From: Bacillota bacterium
Lineage (GTDB): Bacteria; Bacillota; Clostridia; Lachnospirales; Lachnospiraceae
NCBI GenBank assembly: GCA_023424235.1
Contig: JAFAEB010000118.1
Span: forward strand, 1 to 15,960
Length of the DNA: 15,960 bases
Direction: 5' to 3'
Below, piece by piece: positions 7,271 to 14,294 of the stretch. Below the pieces are notes generated by a model that saw nothing but the letters and a program-made list of their open reading frames with translations, did not search any database and was not told the origin of the DNA. Position 1 is the first letter of the stretch, and each line of letters begins with the position of its first letter. A program made the position numbers and the translations under genes.

Positions 7271-8572
7271 ATGATAATATATGTAGTACAGATTGGCGAC
7301 ACGATTACATCAATTGCTAATCAATTTGGAGTTTCAGAAACAAGATTAATATACGAAAATGGTATATTAAATCCCAATAATTTAGTTATAGGGCAAACGA
7401 TAGTAATTACCTATCCACAAGAGATTTATGTTGTAAAAGAAGGAGATACCTTATCTGGGATTGCACTTAAGTTTGAAATACCAATTCTTCAATTATATCG
7501 AAACAATCCATACCTGTGGGAAAGAGATAATATTTATGAAGGGGAAGAACTCATTATAAGTTATGATACGATTACCACTATGACGACAAATGCCTATGTA
7601 TTTCCGTATGTTGATCGGAATAATCTAAGAAAATGTTTACCATATTTAACTTATCTATCTATATTAAATTATAAAACATTAAAGGGTGGAGACATTGAGT
7701 CCTTTTATGATGATACTGATTTGATTGAGATAGCGAAGCAATTTGGAGTAGCTCCTTTAATGCTTTTATCAGGTGTATCCTTTCAAGGTGAGAGAAATCC
7801 CGAGTTAATTTATGAAATTCTTTTAAGCCCTGATTATCAGGATAATCATGCACAGAATATGTTAAGAATTTTAAAGGAGAAAGGGTACTATGGATTAAAC
7901 ATTACCATTACATTTTTATCCGAGGTAAACCAAGAGCTTTATCTAAATTATCTGAAACGAATAACCAATTATCTGAACAAGGAAGGATATCCAGTGTTTA
8001 TTACCTTGGATCCTAATTTTATGTATGATGAAAATGGACTGGAATTTGAGAAGGTAAACTATATGAGATTCAACGATTTAGTTGAGAAGGTTTATGTAAT
8101 GAGTTTTTTCTGGGGGACTCAATATGGCCCTCCTATGCCAATCAGCTCGGAGGAGGATATTCGTGTATTTACAGATTATTTAGAACCCATGGTAAATCCT
8201 ACAAAGACAAGTGTTGGATTTCCTTTGTTGGGATATGATTGGACTCTTCCATATATCCCAAACTTTTCTGTTGGGAATGCAATCTCTATAGAGTGGGCAA
8301 TTGAAGTAGCACAGATTATGGGAGCAACAATTATGTTTGATGAGATATCAAAAACACCCTATTATGAATACGAAATAAAAGAAGGGGACTCATCAATTAA
8401 ACATATAGTCTGGTTTGTTGATGCAAGAACTATATATGCAATTGTTGAATTATTTTTAGAGAATAGTTTAGACGGGACAGGGTTGTGGAATATTATGAGG
8501 CCTTATCCACAGCTTTGGCTTATTATTAATACTACTTGCAACATTGAAAAAGTGCTAGCTGAAATGTTCTAA
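7271..8572 (+). CDS. LysM-LysM-GH18 spore protein (SleL/YaaH type) with degenerate active site
   Basis: This 433-residue protein has no signal peptide, as is usual for SleL/YaaH cortex-lytic proteins made in the mother cell. Two LysM peptidoglycan-binding domains come first (about 2-47 and 51-97, each with a V-x-GDT core). A GH18 barrel follows (about 105-433), recognisable from the VYVMSFFWGTQYGPP segment (274-288), GFPLLGYDW (316-324), HIVWFVDARTI (378-388) and GLWNIMR (404-410). The chitinase-family catalytic motif DGxDxDxE is replaced by YGLNITIT (207-214), so the catalytic Asp and Glu are both Thr. Hydrolysis of muramic-delta-lactam cortex fragments is therefore unlikely. A binding or structural role in the spore is inferred. 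The ATG has a weak site (GTAGG). CATATAAT at 7237-7244 resembles a sporulation sigma-E -10 box. Confidence 0.85.
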   Translation: MIIYVVQIGDTITSIANQFGVSETRLIYENGILNPNNLVIGQTIVITYPQEIYVVKEGDTLSGIALKFEIPILQLYRNNPYLWERDNIYEGEELIISYDTITTMTTNAYVFPYVDRNNLRKCLPYLTYLSILNYKTLKGGDIESFYDDTDLIEIAKQFGVAPLMLLSGVSFQGERNPELIYEILLSPDYQDNHAQNMLRILKEKGYYGLNITITFLSEVNQELYLNYLKRITNYLNKEGYPVFITLDPNFMYDENGLEFEKVNYMRFNDLVEKVYVMSFFWGTQYGPPMPISSEEDIRVFTDYLEPMVNPTKTSVGFPLLGYDWTLPYIPNFSVGNAISIEWAIEVAQIMGATIMFDEISKTPYYEYEIKEGDSSIKHIVWFVDARTIYAIVELFLENSLDGTGLWNIMRPYPQLWLIINTTCNIEKVLAEMF

Positions 8573-8599
8573 GTGTTTTAAAGTAATGGTGTTGAAAAA

Positions 8600-8707
8600 A
8601 TGGGCAAAATCACCAAATTAATAAACAATGTATTGGAAGAGCGAGATTTCAATCTTAGTAATGTATTGATTTATTTTAATCTCCATATCCTATGTGAAAC
8701 GATATGA
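8600..8707 (+). CDS. Possible 35-residue ORF upstream of splB
   Basis: An ATG at 8600 opens a 35-codon frame ending in TGA at 8705-8707, 15 bases before the splB start. The peptide begins MGKITKLINNVLEERDF and ends in a hydrophobic stretch, NVLIYFNLHIL. There is no clear ribosome binding site before the ATG, and no known family was recognised. In Bacillus a small regulator gene, splA, precedes splB, so position alone makes it worth listing, but no SplA similarity is visible. Confidence 0.2.
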   Translation: MGKITKLINNVLEERDFNLSNVLIYFNLHILCETI

Positions 8708-8722
8708 AGCGAGGATACCAAA

Positions 8723-9748
8723 ATGTTTGTGCCAAAAAGAATAATATTTGAAAAAGGTGCATTAGAATATGAGATGGCAAATGAAATCTTTCAGTTCTTT
8801 AAAGATAGGGATAATATTGAAATCATCCACTTACAAAGCAATCGAGTTAATGAAAATATTCCAGGAAGAGAATCCATTCCTACTTGGTATAAAGAGGGTA
8901 AGAAAACCTTAGTTGTGGGAATAAAAAAGAGTCTTAAATTTCAATCCTGTAAACCATCGGCACATTACCAGCTACCCTTAGTATCTGGTTGCATGGGACA
9001 GTGTGAATACTGTTATTTAAATACCATGCTTGGGGATAAACCCTACCTAAAGGTACATGTAAATGTGGATGAAATACTTAATCAAGCTAAGACACATATG
9101 ATTGAACGTAAACCTGATATAACCATATTTGAAGGTTCAGCAACATCAGATCCGGTGCCAGTTGAGCCTTATACAAAATCCTTAGAGCATGCCATACTTT
9201 TTTTTGGAGAAGAAGAGCAAGGAAGGTTTCGATTTGTAACCAAATACAACGATATAGAGTCCCTGCTAGCGCTAGATCATAATGAGCATACTGAAATTAG
9301 ATTTAGTATTAATACCGATACGGTTATAAAGAATTTTGAGAATGCTACAGCATCAAGGAATAAACGGATTGAAGCCAGTGTAAAGGCAATGGTTGCAGGT
9401 TATCCGGTGGGTTTTTTAGTTGCACCAGTATTTATTTATCCTAATTGGAAGGAAGAGTATCATGATTTGCTGATCGCTTTAAAAGAGAAACTTCCATCAG
9501 ATTTAAAATTTCCTCTCACCTTTGAAGTGATATCCCACAGGTATACAAGTGTAGCAAAGAACCGAATTTTAGAGTTCTTTCCAGATACCAAGGTGCCGAT
9601 GGAAAATGAAGATAGAAAGTTTAAGTATGGTCAGTTTGGTTATGGAAAATATGTATATAAAGCAGAAAATATGGAAGAGATAAAGCGATTTTTTAAAAAT
9701 GAAATTGATTCTATTTTTACCAATAAAGATTTAAAGTATATAATATAG
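8723..9748 (+). CDS. splB: Spore photoproduct lyase family radical SAM protein
   Basis: Spore photoproduct lyase uses a [4Fe-4S] cluster and SAM to reverse the 5-thyminyl-5,6-dihydrothymine lesion formed by UV in spore DNA. The protein is 341 residues, the normal size. The radical SAM motif CMGQCEYC places cluster ligands at C90, C94 and C97, and Y96 and Y98 are kept. KPSAHYQLPLVSGC (77-90), FRFVTKYNDI (169-178), FRFS-like IRFSINTDTVIKNFE (192-206) and the C-terminal YGQFGYGKYVY (302-312) match the family. The segment FEASCTSD of Bacillus subtilis SplB reads FEGSATSD here, so A140 replaces hydrogen donor Cys141. It may be a slower or different-activity relative. GAGG at 8711-8714 supports the start. 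CATATCCTA (8684-8692) resembles a late sporulation -10 box. Confidence 0.9.
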   Translation: MFVPKRIIFEKGALEYEMANEIFQFFKDRDNIEIIHLQSNRVNENIPGRESIPTWYKEGKKTLVVGIKKSLKFQSCKPSAHYQLPLVSGCMGQCEYCYLNTMLGDKPYLKVHVNVDEILNQAKTHMIERKPDITIFEGSATSDPVPVEPYTKSLEHAILFFGEEEQGRFRFVTKYNDIESLLALDHNEHTEIRFSINTDTVIKNFENATASRNKRIEASVKAMVAGYPVGFLVAPVFIYPNWKEEYHDLLIALKEKLPSDLKFPLTFEVISHRYTSVAKNRILEFFPDTKVPMENEDRKFKYGQFGYGKYVYKAENMEEIKRFFKNEIDSIFTNKDLKYII

Positions 9749-9786
9749 TCATGTTTATGCTCTAAAAATAGTAAAAGCCTAGATAG

Positions 9787-9820
9787 AACTCCCCTACTTA
9801 AATTTACGGGAGTTTTTTTA
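9787..9820 (+). terminator. Rho-independent terminator after splB
   Basis: AACTCCC (9787-9793) pairs with GGGAGTT (9808-9814), followed by seven Ts (9813-9819). The T-run overlaps the stop codon of the convergent 53-codon gene. Confidence 0.85.
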
Positions 9821-9979
9821 ATTCGTATTAAGTGATAATAGTATAATTTGGAATAAACTTCTTGAAAATATGAAGGATGTGAGTGCACCACAGCCATCTG
9901 CTCTAATTGGTTCTGCTTTATCAGATTCTTTTAGTTGAACTAATTTTTCTTGTAATCTTTTTTGTAATAAACGATCCAT
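9818..9979 (-). CDS. Small protein of 53 residues, unknown
   Basis: This small gene was found from its ribosome binding site. AAGGAG (about 9987-9992 on the minus strand) lies 7-8 bases before the ATG at 9977-9979. The product has a charged, probably helical N-terminal part rich in K, E, Q and L (MDRLLQKRLQEKLVQLKESD), then ADGCG at 27-31 with its only Cys (C30), then a hydrophobic tail (about 36-50). No family was recognised. It is convergent with splB and shares the terminator region. A TTGACA (10002-10007) lies too close to the start to be its own -35. It could be a genuine small protein or a remnant truncated by a frameshift near codon 30. Confidence 0.5.
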   Translation of the reverse strand: MDRLLQKRLQEKLVQLKESDKAEPIRADGCGALTSFIFSRSLFQIILLSLNTN

Positions 9980-10185
9980 ATATAATCTCCTTAATTAAGA
10001 TTGTCAATCTAGTCTTTGCATATTTCATTAAATATCCAAAAAAAGAGTATTATAAAATACAAGTTTAGGTGAAGGCTTGGTTGATTCTTAAGTAAAGTAG
10101 GTTAGCTAGTAGAAAAAAAGTACTAGGTATGATAAAATCAAGAAAAATTAATAGAAAAATACATATAGGAATAGGAAGAAATCAT

Positions 10186-10674
10186 ATGGAGATTATTAAA
10201 AATTACATGACTACAGCAAATCTTAAGAAGAGTGTAAGAGCTCTAGATAGCTTTGCTTTACGATATATACCGATGTTTTTTATTATTGCTATAGCCAATG
10301 GACTTGTCTTAAAAATATTATTTAATAAAGAGGTAAACAGTAGATTTACATTAATAACATTAATACTTACAACTCTGTTCGTATGTGTACTATGGGTAAA
10401 TCTCGATAGAAAGGTTAATTTTTCTGTATTTGATCGTACTCTCCCAAGTCATATAAAAAAGAAAGAACTTAAAAGAAGAGGTGTGTGTATTGTAATTTTT
10501 TATTTATTGTTACAAGGAATTCGTAGCTTGGAAGGCTCAAATCATCTCGTTCAAGTAATAGCTAAAAAAATATTAGAGCTCTCTTTTGCTATTACGATAC
10601 TTATTTTAATAAGCACTTTTATTATTATTACCTTAAGACCTGCAGCGAAACGTAAAAACAAAAGAAAAAGATAG
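10186..10674 (+). CDS. Four-helix membrane protein of unknown function
   Basis: The product is 162 residues from the ATG at 10186, which is preceded by AGGAAG (10173-10178) at good spacing. An in-frame ATG at 10129 would add 19 basic residues but has no usable ribosome binding site, so the later start is preferred. Four membrane segments are visible at about 27-47, 53-73, 98-114 and 129-150. A basic loop (HIKKKELKRRG, about 89-99) precedes the third, and the tail ends in KRKNKRKR. No family was recognised and no catalytic motif is seen. The next gene starts 15 bases after the stop with a perfect Shine-Dalgarno sequence, so the two form a transcription unit that ends at the terminator at 11232. 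Confidence 0.75.
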   Translation: MEIIKNYMTTANLKKSVRALDSFALRYIPMFFIIAIANGLVLKILFNKEVNSRFTLITLILTTLFVCVLWVNLDRKVNFSVFDRTLPSHIKKKELKRRGVCIVIFYLLLQGIRSLEGSNHLVQVIAKKILELSFAITILILISTFIIITLRPAAKRKNKRKR

Positions 10675-10689
10675 TAGGAGGTGTGTATT

Positions 10690-11172
10690 ATGTGGATGGA
10701 ACCATTTATTATATTAGGAGTTGGTGCTATTATTTCTCTTGGCTTATTTGCTTATTACCAACCTAAAATAAATAAGTTAAAAGAACAGTATGATGAATTT
10801 AGCAAAAAAATGAGTGCTAATATGAATCAAATGTCTGAGGATGAAAGAAAAGAATTCTTTAAAAATATGCCTAAAGATACAGAAAGCTTTATGATGGGAA
10901 TGATGAATCATGAAGATAACTTTAATGGAATAGATTCCTTTGATAGTGCTAGGTATCATATGGATTTTATGCAACAAGAGCAATTTGACCAGTTTTCACA
11001 ATGGTCCATGGATGAAGCGATGAAAGCTGTTACTCCATTTGATCATGGAGGATACGTGCAAGGAAATGGTTTTAACCCATCGGATACGATAGCATATGAA
11101 AGTGCTATGGACAGCATGAATCACTCTATGGATAGTATGAATTCTAGTATGGATATAAACAATGGATTTTAA
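10690..11172 (+). CDS. Single-pass, Met-rich membrane protein of unknown function
   Basis: AGGAGGTG (10676-10683) lies 6-8 bases before the ATG at 10690, which makes this start better than the in-frame GTG at 10681. The 160-residue product has one membrane segment near the N-terminus (about 6-23), then a charged helix (about 27-60, KINKLKEQYDEFSKKM) and a long polar tail. About 19 residues are Met and none is Cys. Near the C-terminus a seven-residue unit repeats, SMDSMNH then SMDSMNS then SMDINNG (about 138-158). No family was recognised. Acidic and Met-rich tails can bind metals or partners, but that is speculation. It probably works with the four-helix protein encoded just upstream. Confidence 0.75.
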   Translation: MWMEPFIILGVGAIISLGLFAYYQPKINKLKEQYDEFSKKMSANMNQMSEDERKEFFKNMPKDTESFMMGMMNHEDNFNGIDSFDSARYHMDFMQQEQFDQFSQWSMDEAMKAVTPFDHGGYVQGNGFNPSDTIAYESAMDSMNHSMDSMNSSMDINNGF

Positions 11173-11231
11173 GTAGTAAATATTGTATAATATGTATGCT
11201 TGCTAGGAATATAATATGGAATTGACATTGC

Positions 11232-11274
11232 AAATAAGGACGTAATTTTAAATTAATGACGTCCTTATTTTTGT
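11232..11274 (+). terminator. Rho-independent terminator before rhaB
   Basis: AAATAAGGACGT (11232-11243) and ACGTCCTTATTT (11259-11270) form a perfect 12-bp stem with an AT-rich loop, followed by Ts. It separates the unknown membrane-protein unit from the rhamnose genes. Confidence 0.9.
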
Positions 11275-11352
11275 ACATGTAGTAAGATATAATAAGCATA
11301 TAAATAAAGTGGGTATAAAATAATGATAAGCTTAATTAAGGAGGAAGACCTT

Positions 11353-12756
11353 ATGAGTAATTACTATTTAGCAATTGATATTGGTGCGTCAAGTGGTAGA
11401 CACATATTAGGCTCCATCGTAGATGGAAAGATTACACTTGAAGAAATATATCGATTTGAGAATGGCTTAGTAAAGAAGAATGGACACCTATGTTGGGAGT
11501 ATGATCGTCTTTTTGAGGAAATAAAAACTGGTCTTAAAAAGTGTAAGGAACTTGGTAAAATACCAACAAGCCTAGGGATTGATACTTGGTGAGTAGATTT
11601 TGTTTTACTAGATTCTAATAATAAAGTTCTTGGTGATACAGTAGGATATAGAGATAAACGCACAACTGGTATGGATGAGAAAGTGTATGAAATTATTTCA
11701 TCGGATGATTTATATTTAAGAACTGGAATACAAAAGCAAATCTTTAATACGATTTATCAATTAATGGCGGTTAAAATAAATACTCCAGATTACCTAGAAA
11801 AAGCAGAAACACTACTTATGGTACCAGATTACTTTAACTTTTTATTAACTGGTAACAAGAAATCTGAGTATAGCAATGCAACTACTACTGGGCTTGTAAA
11901 TCCTATAACAAATAATTGGGATTATGAACTTATAGAGATGTTAGGATATAAAAAAGATATATTTTTACCATTATCTACACCAAAGACATTAGTTGGAACA
12001 TTATCAGAAGAAATTCAAGAAGAAGTAGGATTTAACTGTGAGGTAATACTACCTGCAACTCATGATACAGGTTCAGCTGTATTATCTGTGCCTGCTAATG
12101 ATGATAATTATCTGTATATTAGTTCTGGAACCTGGTCTCTAATGGGTATTGAGAGAAAAGAAGCAGATTGTAGTTTAGATAGTATGAGAGCAAACTTAAC
12201 CAATGAAGGTGGATTTGACTATCGCTATCGTTATTTGAAAAACATTATGGGACTATGGATGATTCAATCTGTAAGACATGAATTAAATGATGAATATTCT
12301 TTCGCTATGCTTTGTGAAGAGGCTAAGAAGGCAGATTCATTTAAATCAAGAGTAGATGTGAATGCAGATTGCTTTTTATCCCCAGATAATATGACAGAAG
12401 CGATTAAAGAATATCTGCGTAATAGTAATCAGGAAGAGCCAAAAACGGTTGGCGAACTTGCTACTTGCATCTATCAAAGTTTAGCAGATAGCTATCGTGA
12501 GACAGTAAAGGGAATCGAAGACATAACTGGTAAGACATATGAAAGAATTCATATTGTTGGTGGCGGTTCTAATGCAGCTTATCTTAATGAGCTTACTGCT
12601 AAAAGTACGAAAAAGGATGTATATGCAGGGCCAACTGAAGCAACGGCAATCGGTAATCTTTTAGCACAAATGCTAAAAGCAAATGAATACGGTAGTATCG
12701 AAGAAGCAAGAGAGGCTGTTTTCAACTCATTTGAAATTACAAAATACAATAAGTAA
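11353..12756 (+). pseudogene. rhaB: Rhamnulokinase interrupted by an in-frame TGA
   Basis: Rhamnulokinase phosphorylates L-rhamnulose with ATP to rhamnulose-1-phosphate. The reading frame is continuous for 467 codons apart from one TGA at 11590-11592 (codon 80). Family features are present on both sides. Upstream is the FGGY-kinase N-terminal loop IDIGASSGR (8-16). Downstream are ATHDTGSAVL with catalytic D238, ISSGTWSLMG, and HIVGGGSNAAYLNELTA. The motif GIDTWGVDF reads GIDTW-stop-VDF, so a GGA glycine codon has probably become TGA by one base change. The true start is the ATG at 11353, 8 bases after GGAGG. The second part has no start with a ribosome binding site, so the gene is likely inactive unless UGA is read through or the base is an error. 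Confidence 0.9.
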
Positions 12757-12815
12757 CATTATAAATTTAAATTAAGGTAAAAAGCTTAAATAGAATTTTA
12801 AGATGTATGCTTTAA

Positions 12816-12861
12816 ATCAAATAAACTTTAGATGAAATAAACTTTAAATGAATTAACTTTA
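12816..12861 (+). repeat. Three tandem copies of a 16-bp AT-rich unit
   Basis: The copies are ATCAAATAAACTTTAG, ATGAAATAAACTTTAA and a third, ATGAATTAACTTTA, with a small deletion. They lie between rhaB and rhaA, about 60 bases before the rhaA start. They may be simple sequence or protein-binding repeats. No function is visible. Confidence 0.6.
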
Positions 12862-12919
12862 TTAGAAATTACTAGTTATATATCTTAACGATAAGCATCA
12901 GATAAATAGGAGGATTACA

Positions 12920-14170
12920 ATGAATACAATTAAAAGATATGAATCTGCAAGAGAAATCTATAAAAATATTGGTGTAGACACAGACAAAGCACTAGAAACA
13001 TTAAAAAATGTATCAATCTCTATGCATTGCTGGCAAGGGGATGACGTTGCTGGTTTTGAAGGAGCACAAGCCTTATCCGGTGGTATTCAAGCAACTGGTA
13101 ACTACCCAGGAAAAGCAAGAAACCCACAAGAATTAATGGCTGATATTGATAAAGTACTTAGCTTAATACCGGGAACACATAGAATTAACTTACATGCAAA
13201 TTATGCGATTTTTGAAGATGGTGAATTTGTAGATCGTGACAAATTAGAACCAAAACATTTTGCTAAATGGGTGGAATTTGCAAAAGAAAGAGGCTTAGGT
13301 CTTGATTTTAACCCAACTTACTTCTCACATCCAAAAGCTGACGGACTAACCTTATCCAGTGAAGATGAATCCATTCGTAAGTTCTGGATTGATCATGGAA
13401 AGGCTTGTCTTAAAATATCTGAATACTTTGCAAAAGAACTTGGAACCCATTGCTTAATGAATATCTGGATTCCTGATGGTTTTAAAGATATCCCAGCTGA
13501 CAGACTTGGCCCAAGGAAAAGACTTAAAGACTCTCTTGACCAAATTCTATCCCAAGAATATGATAAGAACTTAGTACATGTTGCTGTAGAATCTAAAGTA
13601 TTTGGTATTGGTTATGAAGCTTGTACGGTAGGTTCTCATGAATTCTACTTAAGCTATGCTGCAAAGAATAACATCTTGTGTTTACTTGATAATGGACATT
13701 ATCACCCAACAGAAATGGTATCTGATAAAATACCATCTATGTTATTATTCTCTGATAAATTAGCCTTACATGTAACTAGACCTATTCGCTGGGATAGTGA
13801 CCACGTAGTAATCTTTGATGATGAAACCAAAGAAATTGCCAAAGAAATCGTTCGTTGCAATGCACTAGATCGTGTGCTAATCGGTCTTGACTTCTTTGAT
13901 GCAAGTATTAACCGTGTATCTGCTCTAGTAGTTGGTATGAGAAATATGCAAAAAGCACTTCTTTATGCACTACTTTCTCCAAACGATAAATTAGCAGCCC
14001 TACAAAATGAAAAGAACTTTACTGAACTTATGATGATGCAAGAAGAATTAAAACTATATCCATTTGGTGATGTATGGAATTACTTCTGTGAAATCAATCA
14101 TGTTCCACAAAGAGAAGACTGGTTTAAAGTAGTAAAAGAATACGAAGAAACTGTATTAGCAAAGAGATAA
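12920..14170 (+). CDS. rhaA: L-rhamnose isomerase
   Basis: This enzyme converts L-rhamnose to L-rhamnulose in the cytoplasm, the first step of rhamnose use. At 416 residues it is close to the 419 of Escherichia coli RhaA, and similarity runs end to end. Metal ligands line up with the E. coli enzyme ten residues earlier: E224 in AVESKVFGIGYEA, D257 in LLDNGHYHP, H284 in LALHVTRP, D292 and D294 in RWDSDHV, and D324 in GLDFFDASINR. The ATG follows a strong AGGAGG site (12908-12913). It lies 163 bases after rhaB on the same strand and is intact although rhaB is broken. No aldolase (rhaD) is in the window. Confidence 0.97.
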   Translation: MNTIKRYESAREIYKNIGVDTDKALETLKNVSISMHCWQGDDVAGFEGAQALSGGIQATGNYPGKARNPQELMADIDKVLSLIPGTHRINLHANYAIFEDGEFVDRDKLEPKHFAKWVEFAKERGLGLDFNPTYFSHPKADGLTLSSEDESIRKFWIDHGKACLKISEYFAKELGTHCLMNIWIPDGFKDIPADRLGPRKRLKDSLDQILSQEYDKNLVHVAVESKVFGIGYEACTVGSHEFYLSYAAKNNILCLLDNGHYHPTEMVSDKIPSMLLFSDKLALHVTRPIRWDSDHVVIFDDETKEIAKEIVRCNALDRVLIGLDFFDASINRVSALVVGMRNMQKALLYALLSPNDKLAALQNEKNFTELMMMQEELKLYPFGDVWNYFCEINHVPQREDWFKVVKEYEETVLAKR

Positions 14171-14235
14171 TTCTACTTCTTATAAGTTCTATATCTTATT
14201 TTATTTTGATAAATAATATAATAATAATTAACATC

Positions 14236-14280
14236 TATATGAAAAAACTGTAGTTTAGCGACTACAGTTTTTTTCATATA
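14236..14280. terminator. Bidirectional terminator between rhaA and the AraC-type gene
   Basis: TATATGAAAAAACTGTAGT (14236-14254) pairs with its reverse complement at 14261-14280 with one extra T. The six-base loop is TTAGCG-like. A-runs and T-runs in the arms serve both convergent genes. Confidence 0.92.
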
Positions 14281-14294
14281 CTTTTATCTAATCT

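Noticed and set aside
8586..8614. TGGTG/CACCA hairpin after the LysM-GH18 gene as a terminator
   Set aside because: The stem is only five pairs around a long loop and no T-run follows.
2889..9748. The degenerate HtrA, GH18 and SplB proteins as parts of one new system
   Set aside because: They are separated by housekeeping genes with their own terminators and belong to different cell processes. Co-occurrence of altered active sites is not evidence of joint function.
9640..9897. 85-codon open frame on the minus strand over the end of splB
   Set aside because: It overlaps splB and the terminator and lacks a ribosome binding site. The 53-codon frame that overlaps its start is better supported.
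11222..11227. TTGACA as the -35 of a rhaB promoter
   Set aside because: It lies just before the terminator stem, and no -10 is found at 16-18 bases. Any transcript would run into the terminator.
11288..11293. TATAAT as the -10 of a rhaB promoter
   Set aside because: No -35 match is found at the right distance. TTGTAC at 11271-11276 is only 11 bases away. The rhaB promoter remains unassigned.
11590..11592. UGA read as Gly (as in code 25) or as selenocysteine in rhaB
   Set aside because: None of the other complete genes I assign with confidence ends in TGA, which at first fits recoding. But TAA/TAG preference is normal in AT-rich Clostridia, this is the only internal TGA in a conserved gene, GGA is used freely for Gly, no SECIS-like hairpin is evident just after it, and the position is a Gly, not a Cys, site.
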